Below, piece after piece: positions 28,551-36,953 of a DNA stretch of 53,018 nt. Location of the stretch: the IMG/VR virus record IMGVR_UViG_3300009184_002991, positions 1 to 53,018 of that record. One strand, given 5' to 3'. Origin of the DNA: a virus. Within the stretch, counting starts at the first letter, position 1. The number at the start of each line of letters is the position of its first letter. Made by a program: the position numbers and the translations under genes. The notes under the pieces are model-generated. The model saw only the letters and a program-made list of their open reading frames with translations, did not search any database and was not told where the DNA came from.

Positions 28551-30899
28551 ATGGCTAGTTACACATCAACACAAAGGTTCGTTAAGTTAACAGATTACTT
28601 GTTACTGGAGTACGATTATACTACTGCTCCAAACCCTGAACAGTATTATGTTAACACTGGAACTCCTGCTGTTGGCTTTGAAAAAATAATAAATGGATAT
28701 TTTGATAATTCCGTTCAGATACTAAACAACCCAGCATCAGAAGCAACAACTCATAACGTAAGGGATCTCAGTGTTGTACAAACTGATAAGAATAGATTTG
28801 TAACTTTAGATATGGACTACCTTGTCCAGTATCTGGATACAGATCCTAAATTAACATCAGTTTCAAATCTACCTGTGGTATTCCCTTCTAATATAGGTGT
28901 TTACTATGACAGTGTAAAATTTCATATTATTTCCGGATATAACTTCGATAATATCGATGGTGTTATACTCCAGGTTAAATTTCAGGAAAGAACAGGTAAA
29001 AAAGCAACGGTTTTACAATTAATAATAACTAATGCAGATGTTACATTACCTGTACTAAACCCTAACCCTATTTATTTAGGCGGTGCTTTGTACGATCATT
29101 ATATAGAGGCTAAGATACCTGCTTTTGCAAATATGGTATACGAGTTTGATATTCTTGCAGGTACACCAGCACAAGCTAACACTTTAAGTGCTAAGATTTC
29201 TTCTGATGGTAAAGGATTTTTAAAAGACGCACCCGTAGAGTTTACAGTATTTGAAATAAATCAAACTGTACTTAAGAATGGCTATCAAAATTATATAGCT
29301 CAGACAAGATCACAACTTGGTATATTTCCTAGGGACAACTATTCTTCTTTAGCTGCAGTAATACAACAGAACTCATTCTATAATTATCTTGAATATTATC
29401 CAACTTGGGACGGTAACTTCCTGGAGGACTTCTTAACAGGGGAAGGAAAAGTTGGTGTAACATATTATGTTGTTAATGAGATAGAGGTAAAAGAACAAGT
29501 TGGTTTAACTTATATTACCACTTACAATTTTACAAACACACAAACACAAGATTTTAATGCTCCTTACATATTTAGACCTGTAATAGTAAATCCTTTATCA
29601 ACATCTTTTGTTGTTAATTACACTATGAGATTAGTAAACAAAACTAATCAGAATCAGATTATCAGGAGATCTTCTTTTAGCTCTTTGGATGTTAATAAAT
29701 TTGGTAGAGAAAACAACGTAATAACATTAACTACTGGAGCTTATGCTCAGAAGGTTTACAATAAAGTTGTACAAGCGCCTAATATCATATCTCCCGTTGG
29801 AGTTAGCCCTACTGTTGCTGCTCCTATAGAGAGAAAGGTACCTGTTTTTTATAAGGATAATAATATATCGGTAACTCAAGAGAATATCACAATAGATAAG
29901 GACGGGAACGTGGTATCTGAAACATCATCTCCTTCTTCTGCCACAGTTTATGGACAAGGAAAAGCTAAGATATTAATCGATCCTTTTGATAATTTTTACA
30001 AATTCACGGTTTATCTTTTAAGAGATGGAACAACTCTAGAGATATTAGATCTAGGTACATCACTCACTTATTACATGGTCTTTATTGATAATTCTGGACA
30101 GGAAGTTAGAATAGAAAATATAAAGAATAAAACTAATATTTCAAATCCTTCAGCTGGTCAAGTTGCTTTTAAATTAGTTGATACAAATTCTAAGAAAGTT
30201 TTAGGATTTTCTTCTAGGAGTTTTTATATAATTTCTAGAACACCTGATGGAATAGAGACTAAGTTATATTCGGGAACATGGCAAAATCAAGCAGAATTTT
30301 CTGCTAGTGTATCCTCATCAGGAACTACAGGTTCTGCTGGAACTGCTGGAACTGCAGGAACAGGGGGAGTGGCTGCATCAACTACAACAGTTACTGCTAC
30401 ATCAACTACAGGAACAGCAACAACTACTACCGGATCTCAAGTCACATCAAAGGTTCCTTTGACTAGAGTAATTAGACCTATTAGACCTTATGTTTTAGGA
30501 AGCAGTTCTATACTCAGTGTTAAACCAACTTCAGAAGTTAACACGACAGGAGGATACGTTAATACAAAGAATTCTAATAATGTAAATGCTTCAAATACTA
30601 AATCTAGCACACAATCTAATAACATAGATATTGCATCACTTGCGGATTCTATATCTGGTAAGGAAGCACAGGGATTAAATGTACAGAAGGTAGTTAACTA
30701 TTATTTCACTCCAGGAGCACCTGGAGCGGTTTTATTTAAAGGTATAAAACCTAGTGAATTCTTAACTTCAGCTTTACAAGTACATCCTAAATTAGAGAAT
30801 GGTTCATTTGATCCAATTTACATACAATATTGTAATGCTTTAGATTTTCCAATAACTAATGATCCTACTGCAGCAGCAAATAAGGGAAAAGGAAAATAA
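28551..30899 (+). CDS. Virion structural protein with Gly/Thr-rich low-complexity linker
   Basis: 782 residues, ATG 28551. The first ~580 residues are beta-rich with several Ig-like alternations (SFVVNYTMRLVNKTNQNQIIRRSSF; GKAKILIDPFDNFYKFTVYLLRDG). Residues about 585-632 are an SSSGTTGSAGTAGTAGTGG-type low-complexity linker. The C-terminal region has a helical-polar stretch (SNNIDIASLADSISGKEAQG) and a KVVNYYFTPGAPGAVLFKGI segment. No enzyme motif or membrane segment. Its neighbours (fibre upstream, tube-like protein downstream) point to a tail or baseplate part. Confidence 0.5.
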   Translation: MASYTSTQRFVKLTDYLLLEYDYTTAPNPEQYYVNTGTPAVGFEKIINGYFDNSVQILNNPASEATTHNVRDLSVVQTDKNRFVTLDMDYLVQYLDTDPKLTSVSNLPVVFPSNIGVYYDSVKFHIISGYNFDNIDGVILQVKFQERTGKKATVLQLIITNADVTLPVLNPNPIYLGGALYDHYIEAKIPAFANMVYEFDILAGTPAQANTLSAKISSDGKGFLKDAPVEFTVFEINQTVLKNGYQNYIAQTRSQLGIFPRDNYSSLAAVIQQNSFYNYLEYYPTWDGNFLEDFLTGEGKVGVTYYVVNEIEVKEQVGLTYITTYNFTNTQTQDFNAPYIFRPVIVNPLSTSFVVNYTMRLVNKTNQNQIIRRSSFSSLDVNKFGRENNVITLTTGAYAQKVYNKVVQAPNIISPVGVSPTVAAPIERKVPVFYKDNNISVTQENITIDKDGNVVSETSSPSSATVYGQGKAKILIDPFDNFYKFTVYLLRDGTTLEILDLGTSLTYYMVFIDNSGQEVRIENIKNKTNISNPSAGQVAFKLVDTNSKKVLGFSSRSFYIISRTPDGIETKLYSGTWQNQAEFSASVSSSGTTGSAGTAGTAGTGGVAASTTTVTATSTTGTATTTTGSQVTSKVPLTRVIRPIRPYVLGSSSILSVKPTSEVNTTGGYVNTKNSNNVNASNTKSSTQSNNIDIASLADSISGKEAQGLNVQKVVNYYFTPGAPGAVLFKGIKPSEFLTSALQVHPKLENGSFDPIYIQYCNALDFPITNDPTAAANKGKGK

Positions 30900-30909
30900 T
30901 ACAAAGTAG

Positions 30910-31461
30910 ATGATTTTAAATGCTAGGCAGAATGGTTTTATCTTTAACTTCCCGAAGTCTTTTATTTCGGATGAAGTAATAGCCAAATATGAGGGATACA
31001 TTAAAAGAATGCCTATCCCTTACGACACAGTTAACGATTTCATTAACGCTACTATACAGCAGGTAAACTTTCCTACTCTTAGAACTATTGATACTACGGA
31101 GCAAATAAGACCTGGCGGTTTTAAGCAAAGTTACAAAAGTGCAACAACGCTGCAAAACTTAATTCAAAGAGATTTCACAGTTACTTTTAAGCTAGGAGAG
31201 GGGTTTATTAATTATTGGGTTATTTACGAGAACATGGTTAAGTTCCTGGACTTTCAGAATCCCGAACAATATCTTCCAGATTTTAGACTTCTGCTATTGG
31301 ATAACGAAGGTATTATTATGGCTAGTGTTATCTTACAACAACCAATATTTACTTCTCTGTCGGAGATTCAATTAAACTATGCCTCTTCAACCCCACAATT
31401 CTCGACATTCAGTGTGGGCTTTAAATGTAATTACGTAAACCTAAAACTAGAAATTGGATAA
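30910..31461 (+). CDS. Putative tail-tube-fold protein
   Basis: 183 residues, ATG 30910. The alternating pattern FTVTFKLGEGFINYWVIYENMVKFL ... LPDFRLLLLDNEGIIMASVILQQPIFTSLSEIQLNYA ... FSTFSVGFKCNYVNLKLEIG resembles the tail-tube/baseplate-hub fold shared by T4 gp19, gp48 and gp54: strands of a beta-barrel around one helix. Length is close to gp19 (163 residues). The gene overlaps the next one (RuvC-like) by eight bases. I cannot separate a tube, tube initiator or hub cap protein by eye, and the assignment is by pattern only. Confidence 0.35.
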   Translation: MILNARQNGFIFNFPKSFISDEVIAKYEGYIKRMPIPYDTVNDFINATIQQVNFPTLRTIDTTEQIRPGGFKQSYKSATTLQNLIQRDFTVTFKLGEGFINYWVIYENMVKFLDFQNPEQYLPDFRLLLLDNEGIIMASVILQQPIFTSLSEIQLNYASSTPQFSTFSVGFKCNYVNLKLEIG

Positions 31462-32134
31462 TATAATCGGAATAGATTTCTCATTAAATAGTCCTGGATT
31501 TTGTATACTAACAGAAACGGACTGTAAATGGATAAGCCTACATAGAACAACTAACATCATAGATAAGATGTTAAAAAAAGACGGATCACCTTTTAAAGTC
31601 TTAGGTGATAATGGTACAGTTAGTATTAATATCATACAGAAAAAAGAATTCACGGGAGAGTACCATGATAAGGAAAGACAGAAGATATTAAATGCAATAT
31701 ACTTTTCAGAAATTGCATTGGATTTATTAGATCCGTATCTTAACCAAAATTCTATAGTTGGTATGGAGGGTTTATCTTTTGGATCTAGCGGTAATTCATT
31801 AATAGATATTTCTATGACTACAGCACTTATTAGAGCTGGTGTAGTTAAAAGAATAAATCCCGATAATTTCTATGTGATTTCACCAACAACTCTTAAGAAG
31901 TTTGCAGTTAAAGGAAATGCTAAAAAGGACGAACTATATAATGCCTTATTGGAGAAAAAATCAGGGGATGAAAGAATCAAGCCTCTTTTGAAGATACTAA
32001 GTGAATATAAAGACACATGGATAAAAGGAGCAGGTAAGGTGGAAAACCCATGCTCAGATATAATTGATGCAACCTGGATTTGTTTTTTTCTAGATGAAAA
32101 TTTAGAGAAACTTTTGACAGGCAGCAAGATATAA
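31454..32134 (+). CDS. RuvC-like Holliday-junction resolvase (RNase H fold)
   Basis: 226 residues with a TTG start overlapping the end of the previous gene. The first strand IIGIDFSLNSPGFCIL puts the first catalytic Asp at residue 8. IVGMEGLSFG gives Glu105. LKKFAVKGNAKKDEL (147-161) is the RuvC-type basic loop and helix. DIIDATWI supplies Asp202/Asp205. This order D-E-(K-G-N-A-K-K)-D-x-x-D matches RuvC-family resolvases, which cut four-way junctions with two metal ions. T4 uses the unrelated endonuclease VII (gp49), so this would be a different solution for resolving recombination intermediates before packaging. The following genes are gp32, primase and UvsY/UvsW, consistent with recombination-dependent replication. 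Confidence 0.75.
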   Translation: MDNIIGIDFSLNSPGFCILTETDCKWISLHRTTNIIDKMLKKDGSPFKVLGDNGTVSINIIQKKEFTGEYHDKERQKILNAIYFSEIALDLLDPYLNQNSIVGMEGLSFGSSGNSLIDISMTTALIRAGVVKRINPDNFYVISPTTLKKFAVKGNAKKDELYNALLEKKSGDERIKPLLKILSEYKDTWIKGAGKVENPCSDIIDATWICFFLDENLEKLLTGSKI

Positions 32135-32163
32135 CTATTAATTAAAAACAAATTAGAAAAATT

Positions 32164-33138
32164 ATGGAAAATTACGGAGAAAATCAGGATTTCGACATCT
32201 TTAACTTAGATAACGAAGCATTTGTTAAACAGGAAGTAAAAAAGGACGAGGACGAGTTTTTATACAAACCTTATCCAGAACTAGGAAAAGACGGTGTTTA
32301 TAAATCTCTAGTGAGATTTTTACCTAACATCACTAATCCGAAAAAATCTAAGGTCCACCAATATTATGTTTGGTTAAAGGATCCAGTAGACGGAGCTAAT
32401 CACAAAGCTATTTGCCCTTCTACTGTTGGAAAAAAATCAATTCTTAAAGACATCTTTTGGAAGCTTAAGAATTCAGCTTCTGCTAAAGACCAGGAGCTTG
32501 CTAAATCATTCTCAAGAAAAGAAGATTTTTATTCTTTAATTCAAGTAGTTAAAGATGCAAATCGCCCTGATCTAGAAGGAAAAATTTTAATATTCAAGTT
32601 TGGTAGAAAGGTTAACGATATGATCGAACAACAAATCAAACCTGAATTCGGTAACCCATCTAACCCATATGATTTATTCGAAGGTAAAAACTTTGGATTA
32701 CATGTAAGAAAAGTTGGAGAATGGAACAACTACGACCTTTGCCAATTCGTTGGCGATAAAATGTCTTTGCTTGTTGAAGGAAATCCTGTTGAAAAAACAG
32801 AGGAAGGAAGAGACTCAGTTATGGCATATTTAAAGACAGGTCCTTTGGATCTTGATAAATTTGATTATAGTGATTGGTCAAGTGAAGAAAACGAAAAAAT
32901 CATGAGAATCATTAGAAACACTATTCCAGATGGAAGATTGGTTGCTGAGATTATCGGAGGAAGCGCAGATTCTAAGCCATCTTCACCATCTGCATCTGCT
33001 GATTCATTCTTTGAAGAAGCAAACGAAAGAAGCTCAACCTCAACTTTTGAAGAGGAAGAAGCTCCTGCTGATAAACCAGCTAAAACACCAACTAAAAAAG
33101 CTAGTCCTTCTCTAGACGATTTATATAACGATCTATAA
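32164..33138 (+). CDS. 32: Single-stranded DNA-binding protein, gp32-like
   Basis: 324 residues (T4 gp32: 301). The OB-fold core shows VYKSLVRFLPN, HQYYVWLKD, then VVKDANRPDLEGKILIFKFGRKVNDMI, the counterpart of T4 [27 protein letters not shown], and NFGLHVRKVGEWNNYDLCQF matching [20 protein letters not shown]. The C-terminus is acidic and ends SLDDLYNDL, nearly the T4 ending DLDDLLNDL that contacts replication partners. Of the four T4 zinc ligands, His and the first Cys have counterparts (VHQYY, AICPST), but the Cys-x-x-Cys pair is absent. gp32 coats single-stranded DNA and organises the replisome and UvsX/UvsY recombination. Confidence 0.9.
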   Translation: MENYGENQDFDIFNLDNEAFVKQEVKKDEDEFLYKPYPELGKDGVYKSLVRFLPNITNPKKSKVHQYYVWLKDPVDGANHKAICPSTVGKKSILKDIFWKLKNSASAKDQELAKSFSRKEDFYSLIQVVKDANRPDLEGKILIFKFGRKVNDMIEQQIKPEFGNPSNPYDLFEGKNFGLHVRKVGEWNNYDLCQFVGDKMSLLVEGNPVEKTEEGRDSVMAYLKTGPLDLDKFDYSDWSSEENEKIMRIIRNTIPDGRLVAEIIGGSADSKPSSPSASADSFFEEANERSSTSTFEEEEAPADKPAKTPTKKASPSLDDLYNDL

Positions 33139-33158
33139 TATAATAAAAATGGATCGAT

Positions 33159-34232
33159 ATGGAATCAAAGACTGTAAGCAACCTATCTGTAGATAGAGTT
33201 AAAGGAATAGTTTCCTCAGCTTTGCTTAAGTTTTTTGGGAGTGACTCACAGAGATTAAAAATCTATCAAGGGGGCAACAGATTAAACTTCTGTTGCCCTT
33301 ATTGTGGTGATTCAACTGACGCAAAGAAAAAAAGAGGTAACTTATATACTGATACTCTTACCTATAAATGTTATAATGGTGGATGCGGGATATTTAAAAA
33401 TCTAAATCAATTTACTCGTGATTTCGAAATACAATCTCTTCTTTCAAGTGATGAGATTGCAGAGATTGCAGAGATATCTAGAAATTCCACTATAAGGAAA
33501 AAAATAAGAAATTCCTTAGACTACTTCTTTTCGGAAAACTACAAGGATATTCTGGTTAGCAGAGATTATCTGAAACATAAATTAAATCTTAAAGAGGTTA
33601 CTGGAACTTTCGCTGAAAAATGGATTCTAGAAAGAAATCATGTACCCGATGCTAAATTTTTGTGGGATCCTAATAGGAAGAACCTTTATCTTTTAAATCT
33701 TTCGGGAGATGATACAAAAGTAATCGGATTACAGGTAAGACCTATAGTAAAGAAAAACGGAGGTAGCAAATATTACACTTACAAACTAAGTGGAATATAC
33801 AAGAACCTATTAAAGGAGACTAATCCCGAAATAATACTTAAAGCTGAAGAGGTTGATCCTATATCTAGTGTATTTGGATTCTCTACTGTGGATCTTGATT
33901 CTATGATCACTGTTTTCGAAGGACCTATGGATGCTTGGCTTTGTCCTAACTCAATAGCTCTTTGCTCTATCAATAATCCTTTCCCTTTTGATGTCACTAA
34001 TAAAAGATGGATGCTGGACGGAGATGGAATAGGAAGACAAAAATCAAGAGAGTTTTTAGAAAATGATGAACAGGTATTTTTATGGGGTAAATTCATAAAA
34101 GATTGTGATTTACCAGAAAGGGATAAATGGGATCTAAATGATATAGTTAACTATGTTAAATCCACAGGAAAGAAGATCAAAAGACTTGATAATTATTTCT
34201 CTGCTGATAAATGGGATATTATAGATATATGA
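33159..34232 (+). CDS. 61: DNA primase, gp61-like
   Basis: 357 residues (T4 gp61: 342). An N-terminal zinc ribbon is seen at Cys46-x-x-Cys49 and Cys71-x4-Cys76 (CCPYCG ... CYNGGCG). A Toprim-type core follows: VFEGPMDAW near 252-260 supplies the conserved Glu, and MLDGDGIGRQKSREFL near 284-299 supplies the D-x-D. The family makes short RNA primers for lagging-strand synthesis with the gp41 helicase. The gene ends in an ATGA overlap with the next small gene, so translation is coupled. A strong inverted repeat lies in the zinc-ribbon codons. Confidence 0.88.
   Translation: MESKTVSNLSVDRVKGIVSSALLKFFGSDSQRLKIYQGGNRLNFCCPYCGDSTDAKKKRGNLYTDTLTYKCYNGGCGIFKNLNQFTRDFEIQSLLSSDEIAEIAEISRNSTIRKKIRNSLDYFFSENYKDILVSRDYLKHKLNLKEVTGTFAEKWILERNHVPDAKFLWDPNRKNLYLLNLSGDDTKVIGLQVRPIVKKNGGSKYYTYKLSGIYKNLLKETNPEIILKAEEVDPISSVFGFSTVDLDSMITVFEGPMDAWLCPNSIALCSINNPFPFDVTNKRWMLDGDGIGRQKSREFLENDEQVFLWGKFIKDCDLPERDKWDLNDIVNYVKSTGKKIKRLDNYFSADKWDIIDI
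33270..33300 (+). other. Inverted repeat / RNA hairpin inside primase gene
   Basis: GGGCAACAG (33272-33280) and CTGTTGCCC (33290-33298) form a perfect 9-base stem with a 9-base loop, extendable by two G-U pairs. It lies about 110 bases into the primase coding sequence, over the first zinc-ribbon cysteines. No T-tract follows at once, so it is not a terminator. It may be an RNA structure affecting translation or decay, or coincidence. Confidence 0.4.
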
Positions 34233-34414
34233 AAGCTAAAGTTAACAATGGTAAATTTAAATTTCCGGTAGAGATTAAAGGAGAAATAGAACTACCCGAT
34301 TTGGATATTTCTGAAAATTTTTCTAATTCTGTAGTAAAAGATAAGATAGATTCAAAAGTTAAAGAAATTTGTAAAATAAAGAAGAAAAAATGTCGGAGCA
34401 ACAACCTAATGTAG
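34229..34414 (+). CDS. Small basic protein, unknown
   Basis: 61 residues from ATG 34229, which overlaps the primase TGA as ATGA; an ATG at 34211 inside the primase is in frame, but the stop-start overlap makes 34229 more likely. The sequence alternates Lys and acidic residues (KAKVNNGKFKFPVEIKGEIELPDLDI) and ends with a basic cluster KEICKIKKKKCRSNN. The 3' end overlaps the UvsY-like gene by 25 bases. No family recognised. Sitting between primase and UvsY genes, a replication accessory role is possible. Confidence 0.55.
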   Translation: MKAKVNNGKFKFPVEIKGEIELPDLDISENFSNSVVKDKIDSKVKEICKIKKKKCRSNNLM

Positions 34415-34848
34415 AGAAAAAAGATTTCGATAAGGGATTCCAAATAGAAAGAGAAGAATGGACGGAAAAAATTAGAGAGCTTTCTATTAGAATGAAAAAT
34501 ATTAGAGAGCTGGCTGATGTCCAGGTCGATCTTTATTATAATAGACAGATACTATTAGAATACTCTTCTAAGTTAGGACAGGTAATGAGCAAGCTTAACG
34601 CTAAATTCAGAAAAGATAAGTCTAGCAGATTAAAATACTATTCTGAAATGTCTCAAGTAAAATACGGAGCTAATGAAAAAACCCCTCTAATTGAAGGGGA
34701 TCTTTCTGAATTAAAAGAAAGAATGGATCTTGTAAATGAACATATATCTTTCCTCAACGAGACAATGAAGACCATTGATTTTATGCTTTATGGGGTAAAA
34801 GACAGAATAAAGTTACAGGAATTTTTATCAGGCAATACTTCCAATTAG
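34390..34848 (+). CDS. uvsY: UvsY-like recombination mediator
   Basis: 152 residues (T4 UvsY: 137). It is almost all helical. The central NRQILLEYSSKLGQVMSKLNAKFRKDKSSRLKYYSEMSQ parallels the T4 stretch with LNKHSSIKKEMLRIEAQKKVALKARLDYYSG in spacing and in the basic-residue-then-DYYS pattern. A linker and then ELKERMDLVNEHISFLNETMKTIDFMLYGVKDRIKLQEF corresponds to the C-terminal assembly helices. UvsY loads UvsX recombinase onto gp32-coated DNA. The UvsW-type gene lies just downstream (uvsY and uvsW are neighbours in T4), and gp32 is nearby. No UvsX is in the window. The identity is by pattern and context. Confidence 0.55.
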   Translation: MSEQQPNVEKKDFDKGFQIEREEWTEKIRELSIRMKNIRELADVQVDLYYNRQILLEYSSKLGQVMSKLNAKFRKDKSSRLKYYSEMSQVKYGANEKTPLIEGDLSELKERMDLVNEHISFLNETMKTIDFMLYGVKDRIKLQEFLSGNTSN

Positions 34849-35374
34849 ATTCTACATTTTATTCCATATAAAAAATATATTAGAACAAGGGCTTGAACCT
34901 ATTATAATTAAATATAAAGATAATCTTATTGAAGCTGATTCGTTTGAAATTGAAAAAAATATGATAGAATTAATAGGTAGAAAAGATTTATCTAGAGGTC
35001 CTTTAAGGAATTTAAGCAACGGGGGAGAAGGAAATGGCGAAAGAAAATTTACAGATGAACACAGGAAGAATATAAGTATTTCAAAAAAAGGAATAGTTAC
35101 TGAAAAAATTAGAGAAAATCTTAAAGGAATACATAAAAGAATGCTGGGAAATCAAAGAACCCTTGGTTTTAAATTTTCAGAGGAGAGTAAAAAAAAATTG
35201 GTGGAATCTCATTATAAGCCTGTTTTTCAGATAGGATTAGATGGTGAAATATTAAATGAGTTTCCCTCTATAAAAGATGCTGAGTCTTACATTGGGGTAT
35301 CAATTAAAAAAGTACTTAGAGGTGGCGGAAAAACTGCTGGGGGATTTCTCTGGAAGTATAAAAATAATTACTAG
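34841..35374 (+). pseudogene. Decayed GIY-YIG homing endonuclease (C-terminal remnant)
   Basis: The first in-frame ATG is 34961 (137 residues), but the recognisable sequence begins earlier without a start: RFYILFHIKNILEQGLEP, then IKYKDNLIEADSFEIEKNMIELIGRKDLSRGPLRNLSNGGEG, the typical second half of a GIY-YIG/Seg-type nuclease domain. NUMOD3 DNA-binding motifs follow (RKFTDEHRKNISISKKG; FKFSEESKKKLVESH), then a NUMOD1 motif (PVFQIGLDGEILNEFPSIKDAESYIGVS ... GGGKTAGGFLWKY). The N-terminal part with the GIY...YIG residues and catalytic Arg is absent; the frame is closed by a stop at 34808-34810 inside the UvsY-like gene. So this is a relic, though the open C-terminal frame could still yield a DNA-binding fragment. 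Confidence 0.75.
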
Positions 35375-35376
35375 TA

Positions 35377-36918
35377 ATGTTAAAATTTGTAGTATGTGAA
35401 GATAAAAATTGGTTAAGCCTTATAGATTACGATGAGGAGTTTGAGAGAAAACAAATTGAGATATCATTAACTAGAAAAATACATAATCACTTTTTCCATC
35501 CATTGGTTAAGAAAAAACATTGGGATGGGGCAATATGCTTTGTTGATAAAAGACTTCCTATATGGAGAGTTCCTATCGGATTATGGTCTGAGATTTATCA
35601 TATATGTCAAAAATATAAAATAGAAATTCAGATAGACGGATTAGGACAAATAATAGACAACGAATTTACACTAGAGTCTTATACTGAATGGTGTAATGAA
35701 TTTTTTAAAGACGGAGTTGGCGGCGATCCTAATAAAATGCCAAGAGATTATCAAATAGAAACTGCTTGGAAGATTATCAAGTTTAAACTATCAGTTTCAG
35801 AGGTGGCAACAAGTTCAGGAAAGACCCTTATAGCTTTTATGGTAATGGCTTATCTTAAAGAGGTACTAAAGGTTAAAAAATTCTTGATGGTTGTGCCTAA
35901 CACTAACTTAGTTATTCAAGGATCTGAGGATTTTGAAGAGTATGGATTAGAAAAATTAGAAGACTGTGAGATTCAACAAATTCATGGTGCAAATAAGAAG
36001 AAAATTCCAGGGGGATTAATGATAGGTACTTATCAATCACTTGTTAAAATGGATCCTGATTTTTTCGATGATGTTGAGGCAGTATTTGTGGATGAGTGTC
36101 ACCAAGCCCAAAGTGCATCTATTAAAAAGGTAGTTGCATTATGTAAAGACTCTAAATGGAGATTTGGTTTATCCGGAACATTAGCTAATAAAAATACAGC
36201 GGAGTATTTAACTATTCAGCAATTCTTAGGACCCTTGATTATGGAGATATCTCCTAAATTCCTATTTGATAATAATTATGCTACACCAGTTTCAATTAAG
36301 ATAGTTAAAATGGACTGGATGGATCCAGAGGTTAAAGAAAAACTATCTAAGCTTAAGGAGGAAAAAAACGAGATGGAAGGTAATGAGCTTTTTAATCTCG
36401 AAAGAAAACTTGTTGTTAATTCTGATAAGAGACTTAATTATATTATCAACTTTGTTCTTAAGACATCTAAAAATTCGTTAATACTTTTCCAGTCTGTGGG
36501 AGAAGGGTACGGCAAAAGAATATACGAGGGTATTCGTGACAGATCTAGCGATAGGGAGGTTTATTATATAGACGGGGATACTGATCCTGACAAGAGAGAT
36601 ATTTTTACAAAAAAAATGGAAGAGGGTATTAATAAAATAATGGTAGCTTCTTTTGGTACTATGTCTACTGGTATTTCAGTTAAGAACATACATAATATAT
36701 TTCTTACCGAATCATACAAATCTGAGGTTTTAATTAAACAAAGTCTAGGAAGGGGCATGAGACTATATGATGGCAAGGAGAAAGTAAATATTATAGATTT
36801 TGTAGATGACTTCAGTTGGGAAGGCAAGGATAATTATTTAATGAAGCATTCCAAGGAAAGAATAGAAATTTATAAAAAAGAACAATTCGAGTACAAGATA
36901 TATGAGATCAAAATTTAG
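35377..36918 (+). CDS. uvsW: UvsW-like DNA/RNA helicase
   Basis: 513 residues, of UvsW size. The N-terminal ~110 residues include NHFFHPLVKKKHWDGAICFVDK and an IWRVPIGLWSEI segment as in the T4 UvsW substrate-recognition domain. SF2 motifs are clear: Q-motif-like MPRDYQIETAWKII, motif I TSSGKTLIAF (about 145-154), motif II VFVDECHQ (about 237-244), motif III GLSGTLAN, motif V-type FGTMSTGISVKNIHNIFL and motif VI QSLGRGMRLYDG. UvsW unwinds branched DNA and R-loops and switches T4 from origin- to recombination-dependent replication. It starts two bases after the homing-endonuclease relic. Confidence 0.88.
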   Translation: MLKFVVCEDKNWLSLIDYDEEFERKQIEISLTRKIHNHFFHPLVKKKHWDGAICFVDKRLPIWRVPIGLWSEIYHICQKYKIEIQIDGLGQIIDNEFTLESYTEWCNEFFKDGVGGDPNKMPRDYQIETAWKIIKFKLSVSEVATSSGKTLIAFMVMAYLKEVLKVKKFLMVVPNTNLVIQGSEDFEEYGLEKLEDCEIQQIHGANKKKIPGGLMIGTYQSLVKMDPDFFDDVEAVFVDECHQAQSASIKKVVALCKDSKWRFGLSGTLANKNTAEYLTIQQFLGPLIMEISPKFLFDNNYATPVSIKIVKMDWMDPEVKEKLSKLKEEKNEMEGNELFNLERKLVVNSDKRLNYIINFVLKTSKNSLILFQSVGEGYGKRIYEGIRDRSSDREVYYIDGDTDPDKRDIFTKKMEEGINKIMVASFGTMSTGISVKNIHNIFLTESYKSEVLIKQSLGRGMRLYDGKEKVNIIDFVDDFSWEGKDNYLMKHSKERIEIYKKEQFEYKIYEIKI

Positions 36919-36923
36919 ATTTT

Positions 36924-36934
36924 GGATATATAAA
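36924..36934 (+). promoter_or_regulatory. GGATATATAAA promoter-like element
   Basis: An exact copy of the recurrent element in the gap between uvsW (stop 36918) and ATG 36954, 20 bases from TATATAA to the start. It would open the accessory block whose proteins carry the shared leader. Confidence 0.55.
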
Positions 36935-36953
36935 AGGAAAGAAAAGAATCTCG

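Noticed and set aside
34211-34228. Upstream ATG for the small gene after primase
   Set aside because: Start at 34229 gives the usual ATGA stop-start overlap; the upstream ATG adds six residues inside primase without support.
34681-34702. CCCCTCTAATTGAAGGGG hairpin as a terminator
   Set aside because: Short stem inside the uvsY-like coding sequence without a T-run.
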